Assembly (NCBI GenBank): GCA_964531105.1
Contig: CAZHFN010000009.1
Span: 1-64,000, forward strand
Length of the DNA stretch: 64,000 bases
Source: UBA2256 sp964531105
GTDB lineage: Bacteria > Spirochaetota > Spirochaetia > Treponematales > Rectinemataceae
Reading direction: 5' to 3'
The notes beneath the pieces were generated by a model. That model was not told the origin of the DNA and did not search any database. It saw nothing but the letters and a program-made list of their open reading frames with translations. This document shows positions 44,529 to 54,926 of the stretch, in pieces. How positions within the stretch are numbered: position 1 is the first letter of the stretch; each line of letters begins with the position of its first letter. The position numbers and the translations under genes are program-made.

Positions 44529-45920
44529 CTAAAGCGCCCCCGTTATCGAGACCCCTTTGAGCAGAACAGCCTTGGGGCAGAGAGACCTGGCCGCCAGACC
44601 CCTCTCTTTTGAGCGAAGCATCGTGGATCTCAACTCGGCTACCGAACCTGAAATAGAACCGCCAGTCACGGGCCGGCGTATTTTCCCGTCAAACCAGTAG
44701 GCTAACCTGATCTCTCCGCCAAAATCACCGGTGGCCGACTCCAGTCTGAAATCTGAAAATACCGCGGCCTCCAGGTGTGGCTGGGCTCGCATCTCCGCCA
44801 TGCTCATGGATCCGGGTGATACGGAGAAAAGTGAATAGGCACCACGGCGGGGCTCACCTAACCAGTCCGCATAGCGCAGACCCCCCACAAGCCTCGTCAG
44901 TACACCCTTTTCCACCACCGGCACTTGCTCTAGAGGAAAGCCATCGGGATCGAAGGGGCTGGATGCGGGCAGCCCGGGGATAAGCGCTTCGGCGAATATA
45001 TCCAAAGGATCGGCAATTTTTGCTCTCGAACCATCGTCTTGAATATTCGCGCCCAAGGTAAAGGGAGATGCTTTCATAAAGATCGCCGAGGTGGAAGCAT
45101 TATCGAAAAACCAACCGAATATCTCCTCGGCTTCCCGCCCTCCCAGAATAAGAGGCAAACCATTGAGCGCCGGGGTGGGAGTTGCCAAAGCCCTGTCCCT
45201 AACCTGGGCAAGGCGGCTGTCTGTAGCCGCGGCCAACCTTTCGGCGTCGGGATCGGAAAAGGAAAGGTCGTCGAAAAGTTCCACCTTCCCCTGGCTGGAA
45301 TCGGTATCCACGATAAACTCCGAATAACCCTTCCAGCCCTCGATATCGAAGGCGGCGCCCCGGGAATTCTCAAAGCTCTTTCTTGTCTTGGTGACGAATA
45401 ATTCAAGACAATTGATCCGCGGCTGGCCGGCCGCAGCATGGCCGGCCGCGCCGGCCTCTGCCTCCCCTCCTCCGCCCGCCACCAATTCTCGGCCCTCGGG
45501 AGAGTAAAAAGCCTGGGCGCAGGCATCCATGCGAGCGCTTTCGTCCATGGATGCGAAGCCCGATGCGGGAATGTAGACTTTAGGTTCCGCCGGACCCGGA
45601 AGTTCAAACCAGGGATTCTTTGAAAGCGAGGCGGCAAAAAGCCCCTGCCCTATCTTGGCCTCTATTTCCGCATCGCTATGGCTGGGCTGGAGACTTATGG
45701 ACGCCTCGCCCCTGAATTTTTTTTCTCCCTCCAGATGATCCACATACAAAGTGAGGGCATAGCGCTGTTCCTCCACTTCACGGGCAATCTCCACACCCCG
45801 CTTCACGTAGTAGCGCTCCTGCCTATAGCTCTGTTCGCTCACCAGGCGCCAATCCGCCGCCACTATCCCGCTGCGGCTCTCGGCCCTGCGCAATGCTGGT
45901 AATATTCGTTTCTTCATCAT
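44529..45920 (-). CDS. TldE/PmbA family protease subunit
   Basis: 463 residues of the TldD/PmbA fold without the HExxxH zinc motif, the feature that separates TldE (PmbA) from TldD. The mid-C-terminal segment FTLGANIQDDGSRAKIADPLDIFAEALIPGLPASSPFDPDGF-like order and TRLVGGLRYADWLG agree with the family. TldD and TldE form a heterodimeric protease that processes unfolded peptides and some modified peptides. A low-complexity Gly/Ala/Glu insertion lies around residues 150-165. It overlaps tldD by 4 bases. Confidence 0.8.
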   Translation of the reverse strand: MMKKRILPALRRAESRSGIVAADWRLVSEQSYRQERYYVKRGVEIAREVEEQRYALTLYVDHLEGEKKFRGEASISLQPSHSDAEIEAKIGQGLFAASLSKNPWFELPGPAEPKVYIPASGFASMDESARMDACAQAFYSPEGRELVAGGGGEAEAGAAGHAAAGQPRINCLELFVTKTRKSFENSRGAAFDIEGWKGYSEFIVDTDSSQGKVELFDDLSFSDPDAERLAAATDSRLAQVRDRALATPTPALNGLPLILGGREAEEIFGWFFDNASTSAIFMKASPFTLGANIQDDGSRAKIADPLDIFAEALIPGLPASSPFDPDGFPLEQVPVVEKGVLTRLVGGLRYADWLGEPRRGAYSLFSVSPGSMSMAEMRAQPHLEAAVFSDFRLESATGDFGGEIRLAYWFDGKIRRPVTGGSISGSVAELRSTMLRSKERGLAARSLCPKAVLLKGVSITGAL

Positions 45921-47329
45921 CCCAACCTCATTTTCGTTTTAATGCAGGGGCCTCCGGAGGAGACTTTCACGTATTCCTTGTATCCCTTGCCGCAAAAGCC
46001 CGAACCGGACAGGGCAAAGTCCTCGGACACCATATCTATGGCTCCGAGCACATCGGGAACATAGCCCGAACAGATAATCGGACTGGCTACCCTGCCTGTA
46101 AAGACCCCGTCCACTATCTCCCTGCCCACCATGGCCAGAAGCTGGATACCCCAGTTGCGGGGATCCTCCATGCCAGAATTGAGCCTGCTCAAATACCAGC
46201 CTTTTTTAACCGAGGCTATCATGTCCTGCAGCCTGGAAGAGCCCGGGGCGAAATACGTGTTGGTCATGCGGGCATAGGCCTTGTGGGAATAAGCCTGCCG
46301 CCGTCCGTTGCCCGTAAGAGGAATACCAAGGGCGAGGGCCGAAAGAGTGTCCGAAATTCCGCTCACCAGAATGCCTTTGTCGATTACCTTTGTTTTGTTT
46401 GAAGCCCTGCCCTCGTCGTCGAAGAGGTAGGATCCGCACTGGTCCACCCCTGCGGCTCCGTCGTACATGGTTACCAGGTCGGAGCCCACCCGTTTGCCCA
46501 CATACTCGGCCGCCCTAGCCCTACCCTTGAAGAACATATCCGTTTCCACGCCATGGCCGAAGGCCTCGTGGGCCAGGGTTCCCGCCATGTCCGAATCCAG
46601 GATCACATCGTACATTCCAGGCTCTATCTTCACGGAGTCCAGAAGCATGACCAGCTCAGCCGAAAGCTCCTGAAGGCCAGATTCGAGGCTATCTAAAAGC
46701 TCCAGGCCTACTCTGCCCGATACCGGGCGGTAGGAAGTCTTGGAAACTTGCCCGCGACGCGCCACTCCGAACAAATACGCCTGTGACCAGGAGTAACTCT
46801 GCATCAGATCCCGGTGAGGCGAAAGAAACAGCTTTGAGATATCCATACACTCAAAGCGGGAATGGGCCATGACCACCGTCTTTCCGTCGGTGAGCTTTTC
46901 CTGCAAATCCTTGAGTCGGGAAAGGGCAAGCTCTGGATCGGTGGTGAATGGATCTATTTCCACGCTGCCCCGATATTCGGCCTTGAGAGGCTCATCGGGA
47001 ATCCTCGGATAGGCTATGGCCTGTGGCGAAGCGAGAAGCCCGTTAAGCCAAAACTCCAGCTTACGCGCAAAGGCATCGCTATCACCTCCCAGATCGGGAA
47101 TCGCGTACTCGGCCACTCTGCCATTTTTCTGGGCTCTGAAGACAAAACCCCTCTGAACCCAGTCCGGTTCGCCAGTTCTTGTCTCTCCCGGGGTGGCCGA
47201 ATACCGTATACCTCTATCGTCAGCCCCCAGAACGCTTATGTAATCGAATCGGGATTCCAGTATTTCCAGAATCCTCGCAAGTGCCGGCTTCCTCTCAAGG
47301 AGAAAGGCGCTATGTTGCCGTTCGGGCAT
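45917..47329 (-). CDS. tldD: TldD family metalloprotease
   Basis: 470 residues. The zinc site is AHEAFGHGVETD (HExxxH), followed by MTNTYFAPG and the glycine-rich GFCGKGYKEYVKVSSGGP near the C-terminus. It is the catalytic partner of TldE. ATG 47329 is chosen because GGAGG lies 6 bases upstream; a longer open frame further up has no similarity to the family and contains the GC-rich palindromes. Two-gene operon tldD-tldE. Confidence 0.9.
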   Translation of the reverse strand: MPERQHSAFLLERKPALARILEILESRFDYISVLGADDRGIRYSATPGETRTGEPDWVQRGFVFRAQKNGRVAEYAIPDLGGDSDAFARKLEFWLNGLLASPQAIAYPRIPDEPLKAEYRGSVEIDPFTTDPELALSRLKDLQEKLTDGKTVVMAHSRFECMDISKLFLSPHRDLMQSYSWSQAYLFGVARRGQVSKTSYRPVSGRVGLELLDSLESGLQELSAELVMLLDSVKIEPGMYDVILDSDMAGTLAHEAFGHGVETDMFFKGRARAAEYVGKRVGSDLVTMYDGAAGVDQCGSYLFDDEGRASNKTKVIDKGILVSGISDTLSALALGIPLTGNGRRQAYSHKAYARMTNTYFAPGSSRLQDMIASVKKGWYLSRLNSGMEDPRNWGIQLLAMVGREIVDGVFTGRVASPIICSGYVPDVLGAIDMVSEDFALSGSGFCGKGYKEYVKVSSGGPCIKTKMRLG

Positions 47330-47361
47330 TGAATACCTCCCGCGGTATGTGCATGGAAAGA

Positions 47362-47384
47362 GGCGCCTCGGTGCCCGAGGCGCC
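47362..47384. repeat. palindromic hairpin upstream of tldD
   Basis: Perfect arms GGCGCCTCGG (47362-47371) and CCGAGGCGCC (47375-47384) with loop TGC, followed by the palindrome GGCCTATAGGCC (47385-47396), in the divergent tldD/EamA intergenic region. Could act as an operator or as an mRNA leader hairpin of tldD. Confidence 0.5.
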
Positions 47385-47470
47385 GGCCTATAGGCCAATC
47401 TTTCTTTTATCGTTGTGCAATAGTATAGTGAGCCAGTTTTACAGACAATAGAGCCCAGGAGTTGCCGCAG

Positions 47471-48403
47471 GTGAACGACACTCTCGATCCACGCCAACAA
47501 AGACAAGGATATTTTTTCGCCATAGGCGCCACCCTCCTCTGGGCGGGCAACATGACCCTCGCCAGGGGCCTCAACACCAGCATCGATCCCATAGCCCTGT
47601 CCTTTTACCGCTGGACCCTCGCCTGCTTGGCTATTTTGCCCTTTTCGCTCAAGCACATTATCGCCGGCTGGCCTATAATACAAAAAAGACTCGGTTATTT
47701 TTCCATTGTTGCCTTTCTTGGGGTTACAGCCTTCGCGACACTGGTTTACATGGCTGGAAGAACAACGACGGCGCTCAATCTCTCCCTCATTTCCATCACC
47801 TTTCCCGTTTTTATCATCATATTTTCCAGGATATTTCTGAAGGAAAAGATAAGTCGGCTCCGAACTGCGGGCATAATTTTAGTTCTGGCCGGGGTAGTGC
47901 TTTTAATAACCAAGGGAAAGCTAAAAGCCCTTGCGACAATGTCCTTTACCCCCGGCGATGCCCTTATTCTTCTCTCCTCCATAGCCTGGGCAGTCTATAG
48001 TATTCTTCTCCGCAGAAAGCCTAAGGAACTCAACATCTGGGCCTTGCAGGGCACGACCTTCATGCTCGGCTGGGTGTTTCTGGCTCCGTTTTTCTTTTTT
48101 GGACGAGGAAACGCGGCGCCCATAACGTGGAACCTGACCATTGTTCTATCGATTATCTATGTTGCTCTGATGGCTTCCCTGTCGGCTTTCATACTTTGGA
48201 ACAAGGCCGTAGAAAGGCTGGGAGCCTCCAGGGCTGGCATGGTGTACTACTCCATGCCCCTCTTCAGCGGTATTCTGGCCTACCTTATTTTGGGTGAGTC
48301 CGTGGGGCTTTTCCACCTCTTAAGCGCCCTCCTCATAGTCCCAGGCATAGTGGTAGCCAATTATACCCCGAGCAAAAAACCTCCGAGCAAGGAAGGCTTA
48401 TGA
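47471..48403 (+). CDS. DMT-superfamily transporter with two EamA domains
   Basis: 310 residues with about ten hydrophobic segments arranged as two EamA repeats, the second starting near GDALILLSSIAWAVYSILLRR. The segment GASRAGMVYYSMPLFSGILAYLILGE is typical of the last repeat. Members export amino acids, nucleosides or other metabolites; the substrate is unknown. GTG 47471 is preferred because AGGAG lies 9 bases upstream; TTG 47462 is too close to it. It overlaps the next gene by 4 bases. Confidence 0.88.
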   Translation: MNDTLDPRQQRQGYFFAIGATLLWAGNMTLARGLNTSIDPIALSFYRWTLACLAILPFSLKHIIAGWPIIQKRLGYFSIVAFLGVTAFATLVYMAGRTTTALNLSLISITFPVFIIIFSRIFLKEKISRLRTAGIILVLAGVVLLITKGKLKALATMSFTPGDALILLSSIAWAVYSILLRRKPKELNIWALQGTTFMLGWVFLAPFFFFGRGNAAPITWNLTIVLSIIYVALMASLSAFILWNKAVERLGASRAGMVYYSMPLFSGILAYLILGESVGLFHLLSALLIVPGIVVANYTPSKKPPSKEGL

Positions 48404-49383
48404 AAACGCGAAACCTCGGCGTCACAGGCGAAAAAATTTCGGCCATAGGCTTAGGCTGCATGGGCATGACAGGCCGCTACGGCCCCGCAGAAAAAAGCGA
48501 AAATCTTGCCGTCCTCCACAGAGCCCTCGACATAGGCATCAACTTCCTGGACACCGCCGACATGTACGGCTCGGGCGATAACGAAAAACTGCTTTCCGAA
48601 GTACTCGCCACACGGCGCGGCGAGGTCTTCCTGGCCACCAAGTACGGTTTCCGCCCCGACGCTTCAGGCAAAATGGGCGTCGATGTGACGCCTGACTATG
48701 CCCGTCAGGCCATCGACGCCTCCCTGCGGCGGCTAAAAACAGACCACGTTGACCTCTATTACGCCCATCGGGTAGATCCCAAAGTGCCAGTGGAGGAAAC
48801 CGTGGGCGCCATGGGCGAGCTCGTAAAAGCCGGCAAGGTCCGCTACATCGGCATCTGCGAAGCCTCCGAGGCGAGCGTCAGAAGGGCGCACAAGGAATAC
48901 CCCCTGGCGGCGGTGCAGAGCGAGTACTCCCTCCTCACCCGTGAGCCCGAAAACGCCATAATTCCGGCCTGCGCCGAACTCGGCATAGCCTTCGTGCCCT
49001 ACAGCCCCCTGTCCCGTGGCCTCGTCACCGCCGCCATGCCCGAGCCGGAGACCATGGCCTCTGACGATTTCCGCCACGGCCTGCCCCGCTTTACGGGCGA
49101 AAACCTGGAGCGCAACAAAAAACTCGTCTGGGAATTCGCGGCCCTCGCTAAAACCCTGGCCTGTACGGCCGCGCAACTAGCCCTGGCATGGGTTCTCCAC
49201 AAGGGCGACACCATAATCCCCATTCCCGGCACCAAACGGCTTAAATACCTGGAGGAAAATGCCGGCGCGACGGATATTATCCTAGAAAAAAAGGACATGG
49301 ACAGAATTGAAGCCCTGCTGAAAGCCCATCCCGCCGCAGGCCAGCGCTACGATCCGGGCAACATGGGGCTCGTGGATCGCTGA
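48400..49383 (+). CDS. aldo/keto reductase
   Basis: 327-residue NAD(P)H-dependent oxidoreductase. The catalytic tetrad is readable: Asp in FLDTADMYG (with Tyr), Lys in LATKYGF and His in YYAHRVD. PYSPLSRGL, with IPIPGTKRLKYLEENAGA further on, forms the cofactor-binding end. It is close to the AKR13 group. The substrate is unknown. The 4-base overlap links it to the EamA transporter gene. Confidence 0.92.
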   Translation: MKTRNLGVTGEKISAIGLGCMGMTGRYGPAEKSENLAVLHRALDIGINFLDTADMYGSGDNEKLLSEVLATRRGEVFLATKYGFRPDASGKMGVDVTPDYARQAIDASLRRLKTDHVDLYYAHRVDPKVPVEETVGAMGELVKAGKVRYIGICEASEASVRRAHKEYPLAAVQSEYSLLTREPENAIIPACAELGIAFVPYSPLSRGLVTAAMPEPETMASDDFRHGLPRFTGENLERNKKLVWEFAALAKTLACTAAQLALAWVLHKGDTIIPIPGTKRLKYLEENAGATDIILEKKDMDRIEALLKAHPAAGQRYDPGNMGLVDR

Positions 49384-49438
49384 GGCTCTTCGTCATTTTC
49401 GCATTGGGGTTAAACCCACTGGGCGGTTTTATTTATTC

Positions 49439-50566
49439 TCATGTATTCAAATCAATCGCAGCCAGGTACTCTGCCGCTTTCCGGATTTCGAGCCCGTCGG
49501 GATAGGTTTTTTCGCGCTCACACCGCATGACGATCTGAACCCTTCGCGTTTTTTCGAGCGCGGTCCCAAAATCGGAAAAGGCCTTAGATCGCGATGAATC
49601 CGATAGCTTCACTTCAAACGCATGAGTCAGTTCCTCGTCCTGGGACAGGACGAAATCCAGCTCATTTCCATTTTTAGTCTTCAGGTAGCATAGTTCGCCG
49701 GAAACTCCGCGGGTATCCTCCACAAAGTGCAGTTGCTTTTTCAGGGCGCAAGCGACGGCATTTTCAAGTTTTTTGCCATCGTCGCCTTTTACCATCGCCG
49801 TATCGAAAAAGTAGTACTTCGGCTCCTTGAGAATCGAGCGAGCGACGTTCCTGTGCCATGGGCGAACCGGAAATACGATATAGAGGCTCTCCAGCAATTC
49901 CAGGTAGGACTTTACCGTCTTGGGGTCTTTTTTGAGGTCCCCGGCGAGATTGACGTACGAAATAGGCGATCCGACCCGGCCGCGCAATAGTTCAATGAGC
50001 GTCTCCACCGCGAGAATATCCTGAATCACCGAAAGGTCCAGAAGATCCTGGCGCAGAATCACGTCGATGTGGGTCTTTTTCCAGCGGGCGTAAAAAACAG
50101 GGTCATTCTCCAGAAAGGGCTCGGGGAAACCGCCTACGGTGAGCAGGCGCGACAAGGCTTCCGCCGGTTCCATAAGCGAGGAAGCCTCTTTGACATCGAA
50201 GGGGTGAAGGCGATACGAGAAAAATCGGCCGGCAAGGGAGTCGCCCACCTTTCTGAACGCGTCGAGCCGCGCGCTTTTCGTAACCAGGATCGCTGGAGTG
50301 GTTCCTTCTACATCGAAAATCCCCTTCAAGAAGGTCTTCCATTCCGGCATCTTGTGGAGCTCGTCGAAAATCACCAGGGGCTTTTTCCTGTCCCAGCTCC
50401 TTTCGTTGAGCGCCAGGCGGTGCTCGCTGTTATCGAAATTGAAGTAGTCGTATTCCTTCATGAGGCTTTTGGCCAGGGTTGTTTTCCCGACCTGGCGAGG
50501 CCCCGATACGAGTACGATCTTCTTCTTGAGGTCATTAAGGACAAATGGCGCGATGCTTCGTTCCAT
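49439..50566 (-). CDS. DUF4143-type AAA ATPase
   Basis: 375 residues. Walker A is SGPRQVGKTTLAKSL, Walker B is LVIFDELHKMPEWK, and the sensor region ILVTKSARLDAFRKVGDSLAGR is typical of the AAA_14 domain; the C-terminal DUF4143 domain has DLKKDPKTVKSYLELLESLYI and ends in an endonuclease-like NELDFVLSQDEELTHAFEVKLS. This ATPase type occurs widely, often beside mobile or defence genes, and its role is unsettled. It is divergent from hsdR and may be part of the island. Confidence 0.85.
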   Translation of the reverse strand: MERSIAPFVLNDLKKKIVLVSGPRQVGKTTLAKSLMKEYDYFNFDNSEHRLALNERSWDRKKPLVIFDELHKMPEWKTFLKGIFDVEGTTPAILVTKSARLDAFRKVGDSLAGRFFSYRLHPFDVKEASSLMEPAEALSRLLTVGGFPEPFLENDPVFYARWKKTHIDVILRQDLLDLSVIQDILAVETLIELLRGRVGSPISYVNLAGDLKKDPKTVKSYLELLESLYIVFPVRPWHRNVARSILKEPKYYFFDTAMVKGDDGKKLENAVACALKKQLHFVEDTRGVSGELCYLKTKNGNELDFVLSQDEELTHAFEVKLSDSSRSKAFSDFGTALEKTRRVQIVMRCEREKTYPDGLEIRKAAEYLAAIDLNT

Positions 50567-50702
50567 GTGACTATTATGGAGCGGATTCCCGAAAAGTCAA
50601 GACTAATCGGGAATTGGTTCCCGTTTGGTCACGATAAATCGACAATGAGATACCGAATAAAATCGTTGCGATTAAAGAGGGAACGATATATCATGCAATA
50701 AA

Positions 50703-53477
50703 ATGAACCAAAATCCTGAACAGATCGCGCGAGACGCCATCGATAGACAACTTGCGGCCGGTGGATGGATTATACAAAACAAGAAAAACCTCAACCTTCA
50801 TGCAGGTACGGGGGTAGCCGTCAGGGAATATATGACTGATGTTGGCCCCGCCGACTATGTGCTCTTTGTCGACGGGAAGCCTGTGGGCGTCGTCGAGGCG
50901 AAGCGTGAGGAAGAAGGCGACAGGCTGACGTTGCATGAAGATCAAGCCGAGAGGTATGCCAAGGCTCGGCTGAGATACCTTAATAATGACAGACTCTCAT
51001 TTGCCTATGTGAGCACGGGAACCGTCACGAAGCTCACCGATTTTCGTGACCCGAAACCGCGGGCTCGCGAGGTGTTTTCGTTCCATCGGCCCGAAACGAT
51101 TCGCGCATGGCTGAAAAAACCGAAATCTTTGAGGGATTCCCTCCTAGACATGCCCGAATTGCCCATTTCCGGTCTGCGTGAATGCCAGATCGACGCAATC
51201 AGGAAACTGGAAACATCATTCAAAGAGAACAGGCCGCGAGCTCTCATCCAGATGGCGACCGGCTCGGGTAAAACCTTCACCGCCATAACCTTCGTGTATC
51301 GCCTTTTGAAGTATACGAATGCCAAGCGGATACTTTTTCTGGTGGATACCAAGAACCTCGGTGAGCAAGCAGAGCAGGAATTCATGTCCTTTCTGCCCAA
51401 TGACGATAACCGTCTGTTTACCGAGCTCTACGGGGTTCACCGTCTGAAGTCCCGATACATCCCCGACGACAACCAGGTTTATATCAGCACCATTCAGCGA
51501 TTGTACGCGGTGCTCAAGGGCCAGGATCTGGACGAGAGCGAGGAAGAAGTCAATCCGAACGAACTCGGACAGCCCAAAGTCGTTCCGCCGGTAGAGTACA
51601 GCGAGAAACTTCCCCCTGAATATTTCGACTTCATCGTCATCGACGAATGCCACCGCAGCATCTACAACCTTTGGATGCAGGTGCTCGATTACTTCGACGC
51701 CTTTCAGGTAGGCCTGACCGCCACGCCCGACAAGCGGACCTTTGCCTATTTCCAGCAGAATGTCGTCTCGGAATATTCGCACGAGATGGCCGTGGCTGAC
51801 GGAGTCAATGTCGGCTACGCCGTCTATCTTATCGAGACGAAGATCACGGGGAGAGGCGCCACGCTCTGGAAGGGCGAATACATCGAGCATCGCGAAAGAC
51901 TCTCCCGCCGGAAACGACTGGAATTGCAGGATGAGGACGAGGTATATTCGGCGAAACAACTGGATGTCAACATCGTCAATCCCAATCAGATACGGATGGT
52001 GATCCGCAGCTTCAAGGAGCACCTGCCGGCGATGTTCCCCGATCGCTTCGACAAGGACGGGGCTTTCGAAGTGCCCAAGACCCTCGTGTTCGCCAAGACC
52101 GACAGCCACGCCGACGACATCATCCAGATCATCCGCGAGGAATTCGCCGAAGAGAACAATTTCTGCAAGAAAATCACCTACAAGTCCGAGGAGGACGCCA
52201 AGTCAGTCCTCGCTTCGTTCCGAACTACCTACTATCCCCGCATAGCCGTCACTGTCGATATGATAGCCACCGGCACCGACGTAAAGCCCTTGGAATGCCT
52301 TCTCTTCATGCGCGACGTGAAAAGCCGCAACTATTTCGAGCAGATGAAAGGTCGAGGAACGAGAGTCATCAACTTCGACGACTTGAAGAAAGTTTCCCCT
52401 TCAGCCAGGATCACCAAGGACCATTTTGTCATTGTCGACGCGATAGGCGTCACCAAGAGCTTGAAGACCGACAGTCGTCCGCTCGAGAAGAAGCCTGGCG
52501 TACCGCTCAAGGACCTGCTTGCGGCCGTGGCCGTAGGAGCGAGGGACGAGGAACTCTTCACCTCTCTCGCAAATCGCCTAACGCGACTCGATAAACAGAT
52601 CAACGACAAGGAACAGGCCACGTTCATCGAAAAAACTGGCGGCGTGACGATTCGCGACGCGGTCAAGAATCTTCTGGACGCCTACAATCCCGATACGCTG
52701 GAAGCCCTGCGGGACAAGGCTATTTCCCAGCTGCCCCTGGCTCCTCAGCTGGACGTGGAAAAGCGCGTTCAGGAACTTGAGACCGAATTGCGGAATAAGG
52801 CGGCGAAAGTCTTTACAGGCGAGGTCAACGAGTATATAGAGAATGTCCGCAAGGCTCACGATCAGAAGATCGACCTTCTCAATCCCGACGAGCTGCTTCA
52901 CGCTGGTTGGGACAAGGACAACAAGGAAAAGGCCCAGAAGATCATCGCGGACTTTACCCGATGGATAGGCGAGCGAAAGGATGAGATGACGGTGCTTCAG
53001 ATATTCTATTCCCTGCCCTATCGCAGGCGCGAACTCACCTTCGCCATGCTGAAGGATCTTGTCGAAACGATGACGAGCGAGAACCCCGGCCTCTCCCCCA
53101 TGAGCGTCTGGCGCGCCTACGAACAACTCGAGAGCGTCAACGGCCAGCCCCGAAACGACCAGGTCGCCCTTGTGTCCCTCATCCGTCATGTCGCGGGCAT
53201 AGACTCAGTCCTCACTCCCTACGACAAGACCGTGGACAGCAATTTCAAGAGTTGGATATTCAAGAAGCATGAGGGAGCCGGCAAGAAATTTACTGCTGAA
53301 CAAATGGAATGGCTCACAATGTTAAAAGATCACATAGCTACTTCCGTGCATATCGATATCGATGACCTGGATTATGTTCCCTTCGATGCAATGGGCGGCC
53401 GCGGCCGCATGTGGCAGCTCTTCGGCGAAACCATGACCACCATCCTCTCCGAACTCAACGAAGCACTGGCGGCATAA
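50703..53477 (+). CDS. hsdR: type I restriction enzyme, HsdR subunit
   Basis: 924 residues. The N-terminal nuclease domain shows GPADYVLFVDGKPVGVVEAKR-like order (PD-ExK type). The SF2 helicase motor has ATGSGKTFT (motif I), VIDECHRS (motif II) and GLTATP (motif III). A C-terminal helical region binds HsdM. It translocates DNA and cuts unmodified DNA. The type resembles EcoEI-like HsdR. GC content is like the neighbouring genome, unlike hsdS. One base separates it from hsdS. Confidence 0.94.
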   Translation: MNQNPEQIARDAIDRQLAAGGWIIQNKKNLNLHAGTGVAVREYMTDVGPADYVLFVDGKPVGVVEAKREEEGDRLTLHEDQAERYAKARLRYLNNDRLSFAYVSTGTVTKLTDFRDPKPRAREVFSFHRPETIRAWLKKPKSLRDSLLDMPELPISGLRECQIDAIRKLETSFKENRPRALIQMATGSGKTFTAITFVYRLLKYTNAKRILFLVDTKNLGEQAEQEFMSFLPNDDNRLFTELYGVHRLKSRYIPDDNQVYISTIQRLYAVLKGQDLDESEEEVNPNELGQPKVVPPVEYSEKLPPEYFDFIVIDECHRSIYNLWMQVLDYFDAFQVGLTATPDKRTFAYFQQNVVSEYSHEMAVADGVNVGYAVYLIETKITGRGATLWKGEYIEHRERLSRRKRLELQDEDEVYSAKQLDVNIVNPNQIRMVIRSFKEHLPAMFPDRFDKDGAFEVPKTLVFAKTDSHADDIIQIIREEFAEENNFCKKITYKSEEDAKSVLASFRTTYYPRIAVTVDMIATGTDVKPLECLLFMRDVKSRNYFEQMKGRGTRVINFDDLKKVSPSARITKDHFVIVDAIGVTKSLKTDSRPLEKKPGVPLKDLLAAVAVGARDEELFTSLANRLTRLDKQINDKEQATFIEKTGGVTIRDAVKNLLDAYNPDTLEALRDKAISQLPLAPQLDVEKRVQELETELRNKAAKVFTGEVNEYIENVRKAHDQKIDLLNPDELLHAGWDKDNKEKAQKIIADFTRWIGERKDEMTVLQIFYSLPYRRRELTFAMLKDLVETMTSENPGLSPMSVWRAYEQLESVNGQPRNDQVALVSLIRHVAGIDSVLTPYDKTVDSNFKSWIFKKHEGAGKKFTAEQMEWLTMLKDHIATSVHIDIDDLDYVPFDAMGGRGRMWQLFGETMTTILSELNEALAA

Positions 53478-53478
53478 G

Positions 53479-54906
53479 ATGAACATGGCCTGTGCAAATA
53501 ATTGTATAAAAGTCCCTCTGATAGAAATTCTTGATTACGTAATAGGCGGGGATTGGGGAAAAGCTCCAGATTATTTAGATGATAAGTATGGGTTAGCATA
53601 TTGTATTCGAGGATCAGAATTTCGGAACTGGCAATACGATAAAGGTAAAACGGCGCCATTACGAAAGATTAAACTCAAGAATATTTCCTCAAGAAAACTT
53701 CAAGAAGGTGATTTACTAATAGAAATATCTGGCGGAGGTCCTGATCAACCGGTTGGTAGAACCGTTATAATTGATAAATCTGTGTTAAATATATACTCAG
53801 ACATTCCCAAGATATGTACAAATTTTTTACGATTGGCAAGACCATCAAAATTTGTTAATCCACAGTATTTGAATTATTTCCTTACCCTTTTTTATAAATC
53901 TGGTGAAATTGATAAATACCAAAGTGGTAGTAGTAATTTACGAAATTTAAAATTCCAAAAGTACCTCTCAATTGAAGTTCCACTTCTGCCATTTTCCGAA
54001 CAACAGCGAATTGTTTTAAAAATTGAAGAGTTATATAGCAAATTGGACAAGGGCATTGAAAGCCTAAAGGCCGCACAGGAACAACTAAAGATCTACCGTC
54101 AGGCTGTACTCAAATGGGCGTTTGAGGGGAAGTTGACAAATGATGATGTGATAGAAGGGGAACTGCCCAAAGGATGGACAACACTACATGTCGCTGCAAT
54201 TGGAAAAGTTCAATTGGGGAGACAACGATCACCTAAAAATGTATCAAGAAACTATCCTACGAAATATTTAAGAGCTGCAAATATAACTGAAAACGGCTTG
54301 AACTTGACGAATATTCTTGAGATGGAATTTTCGCCAAAAGAGTTTTTTCAATACAAGCTTATAAAAGGGGACATAATTCTTTCAGAAGCTTCTGGAAGTG
54401 CTTCTCAAGTTGGGAAGCCTGCAATTTGGAAGGACGAAATTGAAGAATGTTGTTTCCAAAATACAATAATTAGGTTACAAGCAGATGACCGTTTTGTAAA
54501 AGAATATTTGTTATGGACATTCAAATACTTTTACAGTTCTGGAAAATTTGCAAAAATTTCAGGTGGAGTTGGTATCAATCATCTGAGTGCTAATAAGTTC
54601 TCGAATATTGAGTTATCAATACCAGTATCGAAAGAAGAACAATCCCGAGTTGTCACCGAAATAGAATCCCGCCTCTCCGTTTGCGACAAGCTTGAAGAAA
54701 GTATCGCTCAAAGCCTGCAGCAAGCGGAAGCTTTGCGTCAGAGTATCCTGAAAAAAGCATTTGAAGGAAAACTTGTGCCTCAGGATCCAAACGATGAACC
54801 AGCGAGCGTCCTCTTGAATCGTATTAGGGCAGAACGCAATGCAACTGTTGCAAAAAATGCAACAGCTGAGACAAGGAACCCTAGGAAAAGGGCTCGTGCC
54901 GGCTAG
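53479..54906 (+). CDS. hsdS: type I restriction enzyme, HsdS specificity subunit
   Basis: 475 residues with two target-recognition domains (about 1-165 and 225-390), each followed by a conserved helical spacer: EQQRIVLKIEELYSKLD with YRQAVLKWAFEGKL, and EEQSRVVTEIESRLSV with LRQSILKKAFEGKLV. It sets the bipartite DNA target for both cutting and methylation. The gene is clearly AT-richer than hsdR and hsdM, above all in the two recognition domains, which fits their exchange by recombination. The C-terminus ends in a basic tail. Confidence 0.93.
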   Translation: MNMACANNCIKVPLIEILDYVIGGDWGKAPDYLDDKYGLAYCIRGSEFRNWQYDKGKTAPLRKIKLKNISSRKLQEGDLLIEISGGGPDQPVGRTVIIDKSVLNIYSDIPKICTNFLRLARPSKFVNPQYLNYFLTLFYKSGEIDKYQSGSSNLRNLKFQKYLSIEVPLLPFSEQQRIVLKIEELYSKLDKGIESLKAAQEQLKIYRQAVLKWAFEGKLTNDDVIEGELPKGWTTLHVAAIGKVQLGRQRSPKNVSRNYPTKYLRAANITENGLNLTNILEMEFSPKEFFQYKLIKGDIILSEASGSASQVGKPAIWKDEIEECCFQNTIIRLQADDRFVKEYLLWTFKYFYSSGKFAKISGGVGINHLSANKFSNIELSIPVSKEEQSRVVTEIESRLSVCDKLEESIAQSLQQAEALRQSILKKAFEGKLVPQDPNDEPASVLLNRIRAERNATVAKNATAETRNPRKRARAG

Positions 54907-54926
54907 GCTACTACAGTTCCACTTGT

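Noticed and set aside
49412..49432. Terminator after the aldo/keto reductase gene
   Set aside because: AAACC/GGTTT followed by T's is suggestive, but five weak base pairs are not enough to call it.
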